Shown here piece after piece: positions 17,579 through 24,791 of a stretch of 35,207 nucleotides of DNA. Position 1 is the stretch's first letter. Every line of letters starts with the position of its first letter. Source of the DNA: Flavobacterium psychrophilum (GTDB taxonomy: Bacteria > Bacteroidota > Bacteroidia > Flavobacteriales > Flavobacteriaceae); contig DZCQ01000019.1 of the NCBI GenBank assembly GCA_022730285.1, positions 14,396 through 49,602 on the forward strand, read 5' to 3'. The position numbers and the translations under genes were made by a program. The notes beneath the pieces were generated by a model. That model searched no databases and had not been told where the DNA came from. It saw only the letters and a program-made list of their open reading frames with translations.

Positions 17579-18850
17579 ATGAATTTATCCGAAAAAGACC
17601 AAAAATATATTTGGCATCCATACACACAACATAAAACAGCAACTGCTCCAATTGTGATTACAAGAGGTGAAGGTTCTATAGTTTGGGACGAAAATAACAA
17701 AGAATATATCGATGCGATTGCCTCTTGGTGGGTTAATCCATTTGGGCATTCTAACACCTTTATTGCAGATGCAATTTACCAACAGCTTATTACATTGGAG
17801 CATGTCTTGTTTGGAGGATTTACACACAAACCAGCCATCGAACTTTCTGAAAAAATATTACAATTACTGCCTAACAATCAAGAAAAAGTTTTCTTCTCCG
17901 ATAATGGCTCTACTTCTGTAGAAATTGCGATAAAAGTTTCTTTGCAATATTTTTTTAACAAAAATGAAAACAGAACAACCATCATTGCTTTTGAAAACGC
18001 CTTTCATGGAGATACTTTTGCTGCAATGGCCGCAAGTGGAATTTCTTTCTTTACCGAAGCGTTTAAAAGCAGTTTGATTAAGGTGGTTCGCATACCAGTA
18101 CCCATAATTGGACAAGAAGAGCAAAGTTATAATGCACTAACCAAAGCCATTCTGGAAAATGATTGTGCTGCCTTTATATTTGAACCTCTAGTTCAAGGAG
18201 CTGCTGGAATGGTAATGTACAAACCAGAAGCGTTAGATGTGTTAATAAATATATGTAAACAACACAATATTCTAACCATAGCAGATGAGGTGATGACTGG
18301 TTTTGGCAAAACAGGAAAGGTATTTGCTTGTAATTATCTTAATAGTCAACCCGATATGTTTTGTCTTTCAAAAGCATTAACCGCAGGAACCATTCCGCTT
18401 GCAATTACCACATTTACACAAAAGATATTTGATGCTTTTTATGACGATGACATAAACAAAGCATTGTTCCACGGACATACATTTACAGGAAACCCAACGG
18501 CTTGTGCAGCGGCATTAGCAAGTTTAGAACTGCTAAATTCAGAAATAATACAACAAAACATACTACAAATTAATCGGCTTCATTTAGACTTTCAAACTAA
18601 AATAAAAAACCATCCAAAGGTTAAAACGACACGAGTATTAGGGGTTATTTTTGCTTTAGAAATTAAAACAGAAGAAAATACCGAATATTATGGAGAATTG
18701 AGAAATAAATTATACGATTTTTTTATCCATAACGGAATAATTCTAAGACCAATTGCTAATATTGTGTACATTTTACCAGCATATACCATCACACCTAAAC
18801 AATTGGAAAAAATATATGAGGTGATATACAAGGCACTTGAAATTATTTAA
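17579..18850 (+). CDS. bioA: Adenosylmethionine-8-amino-7-oxononanoate aminotransferase (BioA)
   Basis: This 423-residue class-III aminotransferase has the BioA-specific start YIWHPYTQHK and SWWVNPFGHSN, which bind the keto-acid substrate. DNGSTSVEIAIK, ENAFHGDTFAAMAASG and IADEVMTGFGKTGKVFA (cofactor Asp) follow, with the PLP lysine K265 in LSKALTAGTIPLA. It transfers the amino group from S-adenosylmethionine to form diaminopelargonate, the step between BioF and BioD. It is the last gene of the bio operon in this window. bioB and the early pimelate genes are absent here and must lie elsewhere. No clear terminator follows; the next gene has its own -7-like element at 18899-18906. Confidence 0.94.
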   Translation: MNLSEKDQKYIWHPYTQHKTATAPIVITRGEGSIVWDENNKEYIDAIASWWVNPFGHSNTFIADAIYQQLITLEHVLFGGFTHKPAIELSEKILQLLPNNQEKVFFSDNGSTSVEIAIKVSLQYFFNKNENRTTIIAFENAFHGDTFAAMAASGISFFTEAFKSSLIKVVRIPVPIIGQEEQSYNALTKAILENDCAAFIFEPLVQGAAGMVMYKPEALDVLINICKQHNILTIADEVMTGFGKTGKVFACNYLNSQPDMFCLSKALTAGTIPLAITTFTQKIFDAFYDDDINKALFHGHTFTGNPTACAAALASLELLNSEIIQQNILQINRLHLDFQTKIKNHPKVKTTRVLGVIFALEIKTEENTEYYGELRNKLYDFFIHNGIILRPIANIVYILPAYTITPKQLEKIYEVIYKALEII

Positions 18851-18929
18851 AAACTACAATTTTAGCACGCAATTAACATAATTAGCAAAGTATTTGTGTA
18901 AATTTGCCTAAACATTAGAAATAAAAAAG

Positions 18930-20117
18930 ATGAATACATTAAAGTCTATAATCGTTTTCGGGGGACTTTTGCTAGGAACTTCTAGCTTTGCACAAGACAA
19001 CCTTGTTAACTCGTTAAAAATTAATGCAAGTGATAAAAGTAAAGATAACTTTCAATTCACAGATATTATTAACATTCCTAATACTTCTGTAAAAGCACAA
19101 GGTTCTTCAGGAACATGTTGGAGCTATTCTGCAAATTCTTTTTTAGAGTCGGAAATGATAAAAGCTGGAAAAAAACCAGTAGAACTCTCGCAACTTTTTT
19201 CTGCCCGAAATGCATATGTAGAAAAAGGTAGAAACTATGTCCGCATGCATGGAGCATTAAGTCTAGGTGAAGGAGGAGCGTTTCATGATGTTATAAATAT
19301 GTATAAAAAATATGGAGCAGTACCACAATCTGTTTATACAGGATTAAATTATGGTACTGATAAAAACAAACTTGCCGAAATGTCTGCACTGTCTGAAGCA
19401 GTTTTACAGGCAGTTGTAAAAAATCCAAATGGGGAACTAACCCCAAATTGGGAAAAAGCATATGCTTCTGTAATTGATTCTTACCTAGGAAATGTTCCAA
19501 AACAATTTGATTACAACGGGAAAAAATATACCCCAGAAACTTTTGCTTCAGAAATTGTTGGTATCAATGCAGACGATTATGTAGAGATAACTTCTTTGCA
19601 AGAATATCCATATTATTCAAAATTTGTATTTATGGTTCCAGATAACTGGGCATTTGATCAAGTTTATAATGTAAAAATAAATGACCTTACAGATATTATA
19701 GACTATGCGCTTAAAAATGGCTATACCGTTGCATGGGCAGGAGATGTTACCGAGAAAGGATTTAGTTGGAAAAATGGAATTGCTTTTGTGCCAGAAAAAC
19801 CAGTAGATACAATGACATCGGAAGAAAAAATAACCCTTTTTGATGGTCCTAAAAAAGAAATGATTATCACAGAAGAAAATCGTCAAAAAGCATTTGATAA
19901 TTATAATACCACCGACGACCATGGTATGCATATTGTAGGCTTAACCAAAGATCAAAATGGGAAAGAATACTATATTGTAAAAAATTCTTGGGGAACAGTA
20001 AATGATTACAAAGGATATTTATACATGACCAAAGCATTTGTTCAGTACAAAACAACGGCTATTATGCTAAACAAAAAAGCCCTTTTGCCAGAAATGAGCA
20101 AAAAATTAAAACTATAA
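18930..20117 (+). CDS. Exported C1-family (bleomycin hydrolase/PepC-type) cysteine aminopeptidase
   Basis: This 395-residue protein has a signal peptide (about 1-21, ending SFAQ). The papain-fold catalytic set is complete: oxyanion Gln in AQGSSGTCW with nucleophile Cys63, His331 in DDHGMH, and Asn352 in VKNSWG. The large insertions between Cys and His, and the length, fit the C1B bleomycin hydrolase/aminopeptidase C group and not plain papain. Classical PepC is cytosolic, so export to the periplasm or cell surface is notable. It probably trims peptides as part of protein nutrition. The gene stands alone: TAAATTTG (18899-18906) is a -7-like element about 24 bases upstream, and a strong terminator follows the stop. 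Confidence 0.88.
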   Translation: MNTLKSIIVFGGLLLGTSSFAQDNLVNSLKINASDKSKDNFQFTDIINIPNTSVKAQGSSGTCWSYSANSFLESEMIKAGKKPVELSQLFSARNAYVEKGRNYVRMHGALSLGEGGAFHDVINMYKKYGAVPQSVYTGLNYGTDKNKLAEMSALSEAVLQAVVKNPNGELTPNWEKAYASVIDSYLGNVPKQFDYNGKKYTPETFASEIVGINADDYVEITSLQEYPYYSKFVFMVPDNWAFDQVYNVKINDLTDIIDYALKNGYTVAWAGDVTEKGFSWKNGIAFVPEKPVDTMTSEEKITLFDGPKKEMIITEENRQKAFDNYNTTDDHGMHIVGLTKDQNGKEYYIVKNSWGTVNDYKGYLYMTKAFVQYKTTAIMLNKKALLPEMSKKLKL

Positions 20118-20133
20118 GGTTTTCTTACTATTT

Positions 20134-20185
20134 AAAAGCGATTAAAAATTAGTACTTCTAAAAGTATTAATTTTTAATCGCTTTT
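20134..20185 (+). terminator. Intrinsic terminator after the C1 peptidase gene
   Basis: A 24-bp stem with one G-U pair (20134-20157 with 20162-20185) and a 4-nt loop runs into a T-rich tail. It is a textbook rho-independent terminator that isolates the peptidase gene from the pyk unit. Confidence 0.92.
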
Positions 20186-20238
20186 TTTGTTTTTCAGAAA
20201 ATGGTATGTGTCTTGATAAATTTTAACAAACTGTTTCT

Positions 20239-20248
20239 ATAACGTTAT
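20239..20248. promoter_or_regulatory. Weak LacI-like palindrome upstream of the pyk operon
   Basis: ataacgttat is a perfect 10-bp palindrome. The 14-bp window ctataacgttatcg matches 11 of 14 positions of the sus operator core CGAAAACGTTTTCG. It lies about 75 bases before the IPExxxVDY-like gene and about 50 bases before a TATATTTA -7-like element (20296-20303). This could be a chance match. Confidence 0.3.
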
Positions 20249-20323
20249 CGTTAATAAAAACACTGTTTTTAAAACAATCTAATAGCTATATTTAGTATAT
20301 TTACACTATAATATTTACCTTGT

Positions 20324-20803
20324 ATGACGATTTATAAATTAGCATTAGAAGATTTTGACGAAATAGACTACAATCTTATTGCCATTCATGCATCGCAACA
20401 AGATTACCGATTAGCATATAAAATTAATCAAGAATTAAATATCTCATTAAGAAAAAATTCAGTAGAAATAGGTGTCAACACTAAGCAAAAAACGGCTTTT
20501 TTTAGCAGATTTAGTTTTGAAGACAATGAAAAAAAATCTAGTTGGGATTTAATCCAAAACAAGCAAATTATAGAGCATTCAAATGTTGAAAAATCCACTA
20601 ATTTATTTGAAAATGAAATGATTAGCAATTCTATCTACCTTCTAACAGAACTAAAAAAAGTAGATTTTTTTTTAAAAATATCACAAGAAACCACCCAAAA
20701 AATTAACAAGATTATATCTAAAATTCAAAAAATAAATTTTGTAGAAACCGCTTACGAAATAAATGCAAATCAAATAAAATCTAAAAACAATCTAATTTTT
20801 TAA
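20324..20803 (+). CDS. IPExxxVDY-family protein of unknown function
   Basis: This is a 159-residue small, mostly helical protein with no signal peptide, membrane segment or catalytic motif. It resembles the flavobacterial family named for the signature IPExxxVDY. Here the signature has drifted to LTELKKVDF (107-115), but the conserved end of the family, TAYEINANQIKSKNNLIF, is well kept. The gene ends 4 bases before the pyruvate kinase start, the arrangement usual for this family as I recall it. A link with pyk expression, stability or activity is therefore plausible but unproven. Promoter candidates are TATATTTA (20296-20303) and a weak palindrome at 20239. Confidence 0.75.
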   Translation: MTIYKLALEDFDEIDYNLIAIHASQQDYRLAYKINQELNISLRKNSVEIGVNTKQKTAFFSRFSFEDNEKKSSWDLIQNKQIIEHSNVEKSTNLFENEMISNSIYLLTELKKVDFFLKISQETTQKINKIISKIQKINFVETAYEINANQIKSKNNLIF

Positions 20804-20807
20804 AAAG

Positions 20808-22238
20808 ATGTCCATTAATAAAAAAACAAAAATCGTAGCCACTCTTGGTCCAGCCTGTAGTACCAAGGAAATTATAAATCAAATGATTCTTGCAGGGGTA
20901 AATGTATTTAGAGTAAATTTTTCGCATGCAGATTACGCTGATGTCAAAAATAAAATAGATATAATACATCAACTTAATGAAGAATTTGGATATACAACCG
21001 CAATACTCGGGGATCTGCAAGGACCAAAACTTCGAGTCGGAGTTATGGCTGATGACGTAGAAGTGCATCCAGGAGATATTATAACTTTTCAAACCGCCGA
21101 AGATGTTGTTGGAACTGCCGAAAGAGTATATATGAACTACAAGCAGTTTCCTAAAGATGTAAATCCAGGAGAAAAAATACTTCTAGACGATGGCAAACTT
21201 ATGTTTGAAGCAATAGAAACAAATGGTTCCACAGAAGTTGTTTGTAAGGTAATTCAAGGGGGTCCATTAAAATCTAAAAAAGGAGTAAACCTGCCTAACA
21301 CAAAAGTTTCTCTGCCTGCCTTAACCGAAAAAGATATCAAAGACGCATTATTTGCAATAGAACAAAAAGTAGATTGGATTGCATTATCATTTGTTAGAAC
21401 CGCCGAAGATTTAATGGAGCTACAAGAATTAATAGCAAAAAACTCGGAACACAAAATTCCAATTATTGCAAAAATAGAAAAACCAGAAGGTGTTGCAAAT
21501 ATTGATAAAATAGTAGCATATTGTGATGGGTTAATGGTGGCACGTGGAGATCTTGGAGTAGAAGTTCCAGCACATGAGGTGCCTCTTATTCAAAAAAAAT
21601 TAGTTAATAGAGCAAAAACTGCCCGTATTCCTGTAATTATTGCAACACAAATGATGGAAACCATGATTACTAGCCTAACGCCAACACGTGCAGAGGTTAA
21701 TGATGTTGCCAATTCTGTAATGGATGGAGCAGATGCAGTAATGTTGTCTGGAGAAACATCGGTTGGAAAATATCCTGTACAAGTTATAGAACAAATGACA
21801 CAAATTATTGAAGCTGTCGAAGATTCTCCACTTATTCAAGTTCCTTTAAATACACCACAGGTTCGCACAAAAAGATTTATAACAAAAACGATTTGTTATC
21901 ATGCAGCTACGATGGCTACGGTTATAAAAGCAAAAGCCATTTGCACTCTAACCAATAGTGGTTATACTGCATTTCAAATTTCTTCCTGGAGACCATCTTC
22001 TCATATATTAGTTTTTACTTCCAACAGAAGAATATTAACGCAGTTAAATTTATTGTGGGGTGTACGCTCTTTTTATTACGACAAATTTGTAAGTACTGAT
22101 GATACTGTAAAAGATGTAAATGAAATAGCAAGGGTAAAAGGTTTTGTAGATAAAAATGATTACCTAATTAACCTTGCTGCTATGCCTGTTACGGATAAAG
22201 GGATGGTAAATACTTTGCGTGTATCTCAAATTGAATAA
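20808..22238 (+). CDS. pyk: Pyruvate kinase
   Basis: This 476-residue protein is full length. Motifs in order are KIVATLGPACST, FRVNFSHADY (substrate Arg), GDLQGPKLRVG, the catalytic Lys in IPIIAKIEKPEG, the signature MVARGDLGVEVP (divalent metal and phosphoenolpyruvate site), IIATQMMETMI, and DGADAVMLSGETSVGKYP. The C-terminal allosteric domain ends at SQIE. It makes pyruvate and ATP in the last step of glycolysis, so it takes the glucose-6-phosphate produced by the sus/maltose genes onward. It is cotranscribed with the IPExxxVDY-like gene 4 bases upstream and ends at a bidirectional terminator. Confidence 0.97.
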   Translation: MSINKKTKIVATLGPACSTKEIINQMILAGVNVFRVNFSHADYADVKNKIDIIHQLNEEFGYTTAILGDLQGPKLRVGVMADDVEVHPGDIITFQTAEDVVGTAERVYMNYKQFPKDVNPGEKILLDDGKLMFEAIETNGSTEVVCKVIQGGPLKSKKGVNLPNTKVSLPALTEKDIKDALFAIEQKVDWIALSFVRTAEDLMELQELIAKNSEHKIPIIAKIEKPEGVANIDKIVAYCDGLMVARGDLGVEVPAHEVPLIQKKLVNRAKTARIPVIIATQMMETMITSLTPTRAEVNDVANSVMDGADAVMLSGETSVGKYPVQVIEQMTQIIEAVEDSPLIQVPLNTPQVRTKRFITKTICYHAATMATVIKAKAICTLTNSGYTAFQISSWRPSSHILVFTSNRRILTQLNLLWGVRSFYYDKFVSTDDTVKDVNEIARVKGFVDKNDYLINLAAMPVTDKGMVNTLRVSQIE

Positions 22239-22251
22239 ATACAAAATAGAT

Positions 22252-22296
22252 ATACTAAAAAAGGGCTAAGTAAATAAACTAGCCCTTTTTTAGTAT
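22252..22296. terminator. Bidirectional terminator between pyk and the convergent gene
   Basis: A perfect 17-bp stem (22252-22268 with 22280-22296) encloses an 11-nt loop. The arms contain A6 and T6 tracts, so it works as an intrinsic terminator on both strands. It lies between two convergent genes that end at 22238 and 22309. Confidence 0.9.
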
Positions 22297-22308
22297 GTGT
22301 GAACTTTT

Positions 22309-23112
22309 TTACAAATAATAAATATATCCAAAGTTTAACCAAACATTCCAATCATTTGCTCTATTTTCTTTATATATGTTTGGGTCTGGATTTAAACCAT
22401 CTACCCAGTTAGAGAAATAGTATTGCAAACGCAAATCTAGTATTAAATCAGATAAAGGGGTAAGTTTATAACGAGTACCTACACTAGAAACAATAGACCA
22501 AGTACTCCCACTTTCATTAGTATAGCCATGTTTTTGTCCTTCAGAAGGAGCCCAATATTTAGGAAAAACAGTTGTTGCATTTAAATCTCCTAATGTAGTA
22601 GTAACCTTTGGATTGTAAAAGCTAAAATGTCCTCCTAGACTTATAAAAGGAGCAAAAGTTCCTGTAGTTGCTGTAAAATCTCTAATGCTCCAAGGATAAA
22701 ACTCTAATTGCATACCAATATCGGTAACAGAAGTACTACCTTCCATCGATTTTAATTGTTTAGAACCATAACTTGAAGCAACTTTCTCGGGAGTAACCCA
22801 TTCTCCAAAAAAGTTTAATTTTGTCTTATTGTAAGAAAGCTCCGTTCTTAATTTAAAATGATCGTTAAAATAAGTTTCGGGTGTGTAACAATTACAATCG
22901 GCTTTGTAAGAAAAATTTAAATAATGAATTAATCCAACTCCAAAACCTGTATTTCCAGCATTTGTTTGAAAATCATGACGCTCTCCATAATCAGATTGAA
23001 ACGCAACTGGTCCAGCAATAACTCCCACTTCATGCGAGAAGCCAAATTGAGCATTTGCTGACTGCAAACATGCAACAGAGAACAATAAAATATAGCTAAC
23101 TAACTTTAACAT
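22309..23112 (-). CDS. Outer-membrane beta-barrel-like protein, THC0290_0291-type family
   Basis: This 267-residue protein has a signal peptide (about 1-22, ending SANAQ). The body alternates polar and hydrophobic residues and ends in an aromatic-rich strand (WNVWLNFGYIYYL), as in small outer-membrane barrels. Conserved-looking stretches include GVIAGPVAFQSDYGERHDF, NTGFGVGLIHYLNFSY and ADCNCYTPETYFNDHFKLRTEL. I recall this pattern in a flavobacterial family labelled THC0290_0291; no function is known to me. The CNC pair near residue 72 could form a disulfide or bind metal. It is transcribed towards pyk and away from gdhA, from its own promoter (23139-23167). Confidence 0.7.
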   Translation of the reverse strand: MLKLVSYILLFSVACLQSANAQFGFSHEVGVIAGPVAFQSDYGERHDFQTNAGNTGFGVGLIHYLNFSYKADCNCYTPETYFNDHFKLRTELSYNKTKLNFFGEWVTPEKVASSYGSKQLKSMEGSTSVTDIGMQLEFYPWSIRDFTATTGTFAPFISLGGHFSFYNPKVTTTLGDLNATTVFPKYWAPSEGQKHGYTNESGSTWSIVSSVGTRYKLTPLSDLILDLRLQYYFSNWVDGLNPDPNIYKENRANDWNVWLNFGYIYYL

Positions 23113-23138
23113 AATTATATATTTAAAACATTATGCTA

Positions 23139-23167
23139 CAAATATATAAAAAGGAGTTACAATACAA
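23139..23167 (-). promoter_or_regulatory. Promoter of the outer-membrane-type protein gene
   Basis: On the minus strand, TTG (23167-23165), an 18-base spacer and TATATTTG (23146-23139) match the Bacteroidota consensus exactly, about 27 bases before the start codon. Confidence 0.7.
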
Positions 23168-23236
23168 AACAAAATCATAAAAAAATCATAAAAAACAACA
23201 TTTTTTTTACATTGCTTAATATTCTCTGCTTTTTTT

Positions 23237-23267
23237 TTGGCTATATTTTTAGATACGCTTATCTTTG
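23237..23267 (+). promoter_or_regulatory. gdhA promoter
   Basis: TTG (23237-23239), a 20-base spacer and TATCTTTG (23260-23267) match the Bacteroidota -33/-7 consensus exactly. The start codon lies 45 bases downstream, leaving a short leader that contains the operator-like palindrome. Confidence 0.75.
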
Positions 23268-23277
23268 TACTTATAAC

Positions 23278-23289
23278 GAAAACGTTTTC
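23278..23289. promoter_or_regulatory. LacI-type operator overlapping the gdhA transcription start region
   Basis: gaaaacgttttc is a perfect 12-bp palindrome identical to the core of the sus operator at 8018-8035; the flanking base matches on the left (C at 23277) but not on the right. It begins 11 bases after the -7 element, so it covers roughly +5 to +16, a classic repressor position. A further half-site, taacgttt, follows at 23291-23298. Confidence 0.65.
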
Positions 23290-23312
23290 TAACGTTTACA
23301 ATCTAGAAACTT

Positions 23313-24656
23313 ATGTCACAAAGTATTGATGCTTTTATTGAAGCAGTAGCTAAGAAAAATGCTAACGAACCTGAATTTATTCAGGCGGTTAAAGAGGTTG
23401 CCGAAACGGTAATTCCTTTTATTGAAGAAAATCCAAAGTACCAAGGAAAAATGCTCTTGGAAAGAATGGTAGAAGCAGAACGTGTTATTATGTTTAGAGT
23501 TGTTTGGATAAACGATGCTGGTCACACCCAAGTGAATAGAGGGTATCGCATTCAAATGAACTCTGCAATTGGCCCTTACAAAGGAGGAATTCGTTTCCAT
23601 CCATCTGTTAATTTAAGTATTTTAAAATTTTTAGCATTTGAGCAAACATTTAAGAATAGCTTAACAACATTGCCAATGGGTGGTGGAAAAGGCGGTGCAG
23701 ATTTTGACCCAAAAGGAAAATCGGATAATGAAATAATGAAGTTTTGTCAATCTTTTATGACAGAATTATCCAAACATATTGGAGATAATACCGATGTGCC
23801 TGCAGGAGATATTGGAGTTGGAGGAAGAGAAGTTGGATATATGTTTGGACAATACAAACGTTTAAGAAATGAATTTACAGGAGTTTTAACAGGAAAAGGA
23901 ATTTCTTTTGGAGGTTCTTTAATACGTCCAGAAGCAACTGGATATGGAGCTGTTTATTTCGCTCAAAGCATGTTAGCTACAAAAAATGCTAGTTTTACAG
24001 GGAAAACAGTTGTAATTTCTGGCTCTGGAAATGTAGCACAATATGCAGCAGAAAAAGCAATACAATTAGGTGGAAAAGTAGTTACTTTTTCAGATTCTTC
24101 AGGGTATATTTATGACGAAGCAGGTATTAATGCTGAAAAACTAGCGTACGTAATGCAAATTAAAAATGTAAACTATGGTAGAATTAGCGATTATATTGTA
24201 AAATACCCAAATGCAAAATATATTTCTGGGAAACGTCCATGGGAAGTAAAATGTGATGTGGCTTTGCCATGTGCAACACAAAATGAATTGAATGGTGAGG
24301 AGGCAAAAACACTTATAAGCAATGGCTGTATTGCAGTTGCAGAGGGTGCTAATATGCCATCTACACCTGAGGCTGTTACTGCTTTTCAGGATGCAAAGAT
24401 ATTGTTTGCACCAGGAAAGGCATCTAATGCGGGTGGTGTAGCAACTTCTGGTCTTGAAATGTCTCAAAATTCTCTTCGTTTAAGCTGGAGTAGTGAAGAG
24501 GTAGATGAGAGATTAAAAAATATTATGTTGGCTATTCACACTTCTTGTGTGCAATATGGTGCAAAAGATGCAACTTATGTAGATTATGTAAAAGGTGCAA
24601 ATATTGCAGGATTTGTTAAAGTAGCAGATGCTATGTTAGGACAAGGCGTTGTGTAA
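23313..24656 (+). CDS. gdhA: Glutamate dehydrogenase (probably NADP-specific)
   Basis: This 447-residue protein has the size and start of the hexameric NADP-type enzymes. GYRIQMNSAIGPYKGGIRFHP carries the substrate Lys90, and the signature LPMGGGKGGADFDPKG has catalytic Lys126. AGDIGVGGREVGYMFGQYK follows, with the Rossmann nucleotide loop VVISGSGNVAQYAAEKA at about 230. It interconverts glutamate with 2-oxoglutarate and ammonia and is usually the assimilating enzyme. The gene is a single unit with its own consensus promoter, a LacI-type palindrome at the transcription start region and a strong terminator. This suggests control by carbon supply. Confidence 0.95.
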   Translation: MSQSIDAFIEAVAKKNANEPEFIQAVKEVAETVIPFIEENPKYQGKMLLERMVEAERVIMFRVVWINDAGHTQVNRGYRIQMNSAIGPYKGGIRFHPSVNLSILKFLAFEQTFKNSLTTLPMGGGKGGADFDPKGKSDNEIMKFCQSFMTELSKHIGDNTDVPAGDIGVGGREVGYMFGQYKRLRNEFTGVLTGKGISFGGSLIRPEATGYGAVYFAQSMLATKNASFTGKTVVISGSGNVAQYAAEKAIQLGGKVVTFSDSSGYIYDEAGINAEKLAYVMQIKNVNYGRISDYIVKYPNAKYISGKRPWEVKCDVALPCATQNELNGEEAKTLISNGCIAVAEGANMPSTPEAVTAFQDAKILFAPGKASNAGGVATSGLEMSQNSLRLSWSSEEVDERLKNIMLAIHTSCVQYGAKDATYVDYVKGANIAGFVKVADAMLGQGVV

Positions 24657-24688
24657 ATAACGATAAACTTGTTCAAATTTAACCTTCC

Positions 24689-24722
24689 AAAAAGTGTTTA
24701 TCTGAGAAGATAAACACTTTTT
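24689..24722 (+). terminator. Intrinsic terminator of gdhA
   Basis: A perfect 15-bp stem (24689-24703 with 24708-24722), GAGA tetraloop and T tail lie 32 bases after the gdhA stop. Confidence 0.92.
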
Positions 24723-24791
24723 TTACATACAATTATATTAAAACAAGAATAAAATCGTTTTTATTATATATTTGTATTCATTATTCTATTT

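Noticed and set aside
17560..18124. Several short frames overlapping bioA on both strands
   Set aside because: The bioA frame contains all class-III aminotransferase motifs over the same bases.
23316..24467. Cys- and His-rich minus-strand frames opposite gdhA, resembling small metal-binding proteins
   Set aside because: They are reverse-strand translations of gdhA without start context; the Cys richness comes from the complement of conserved codons.
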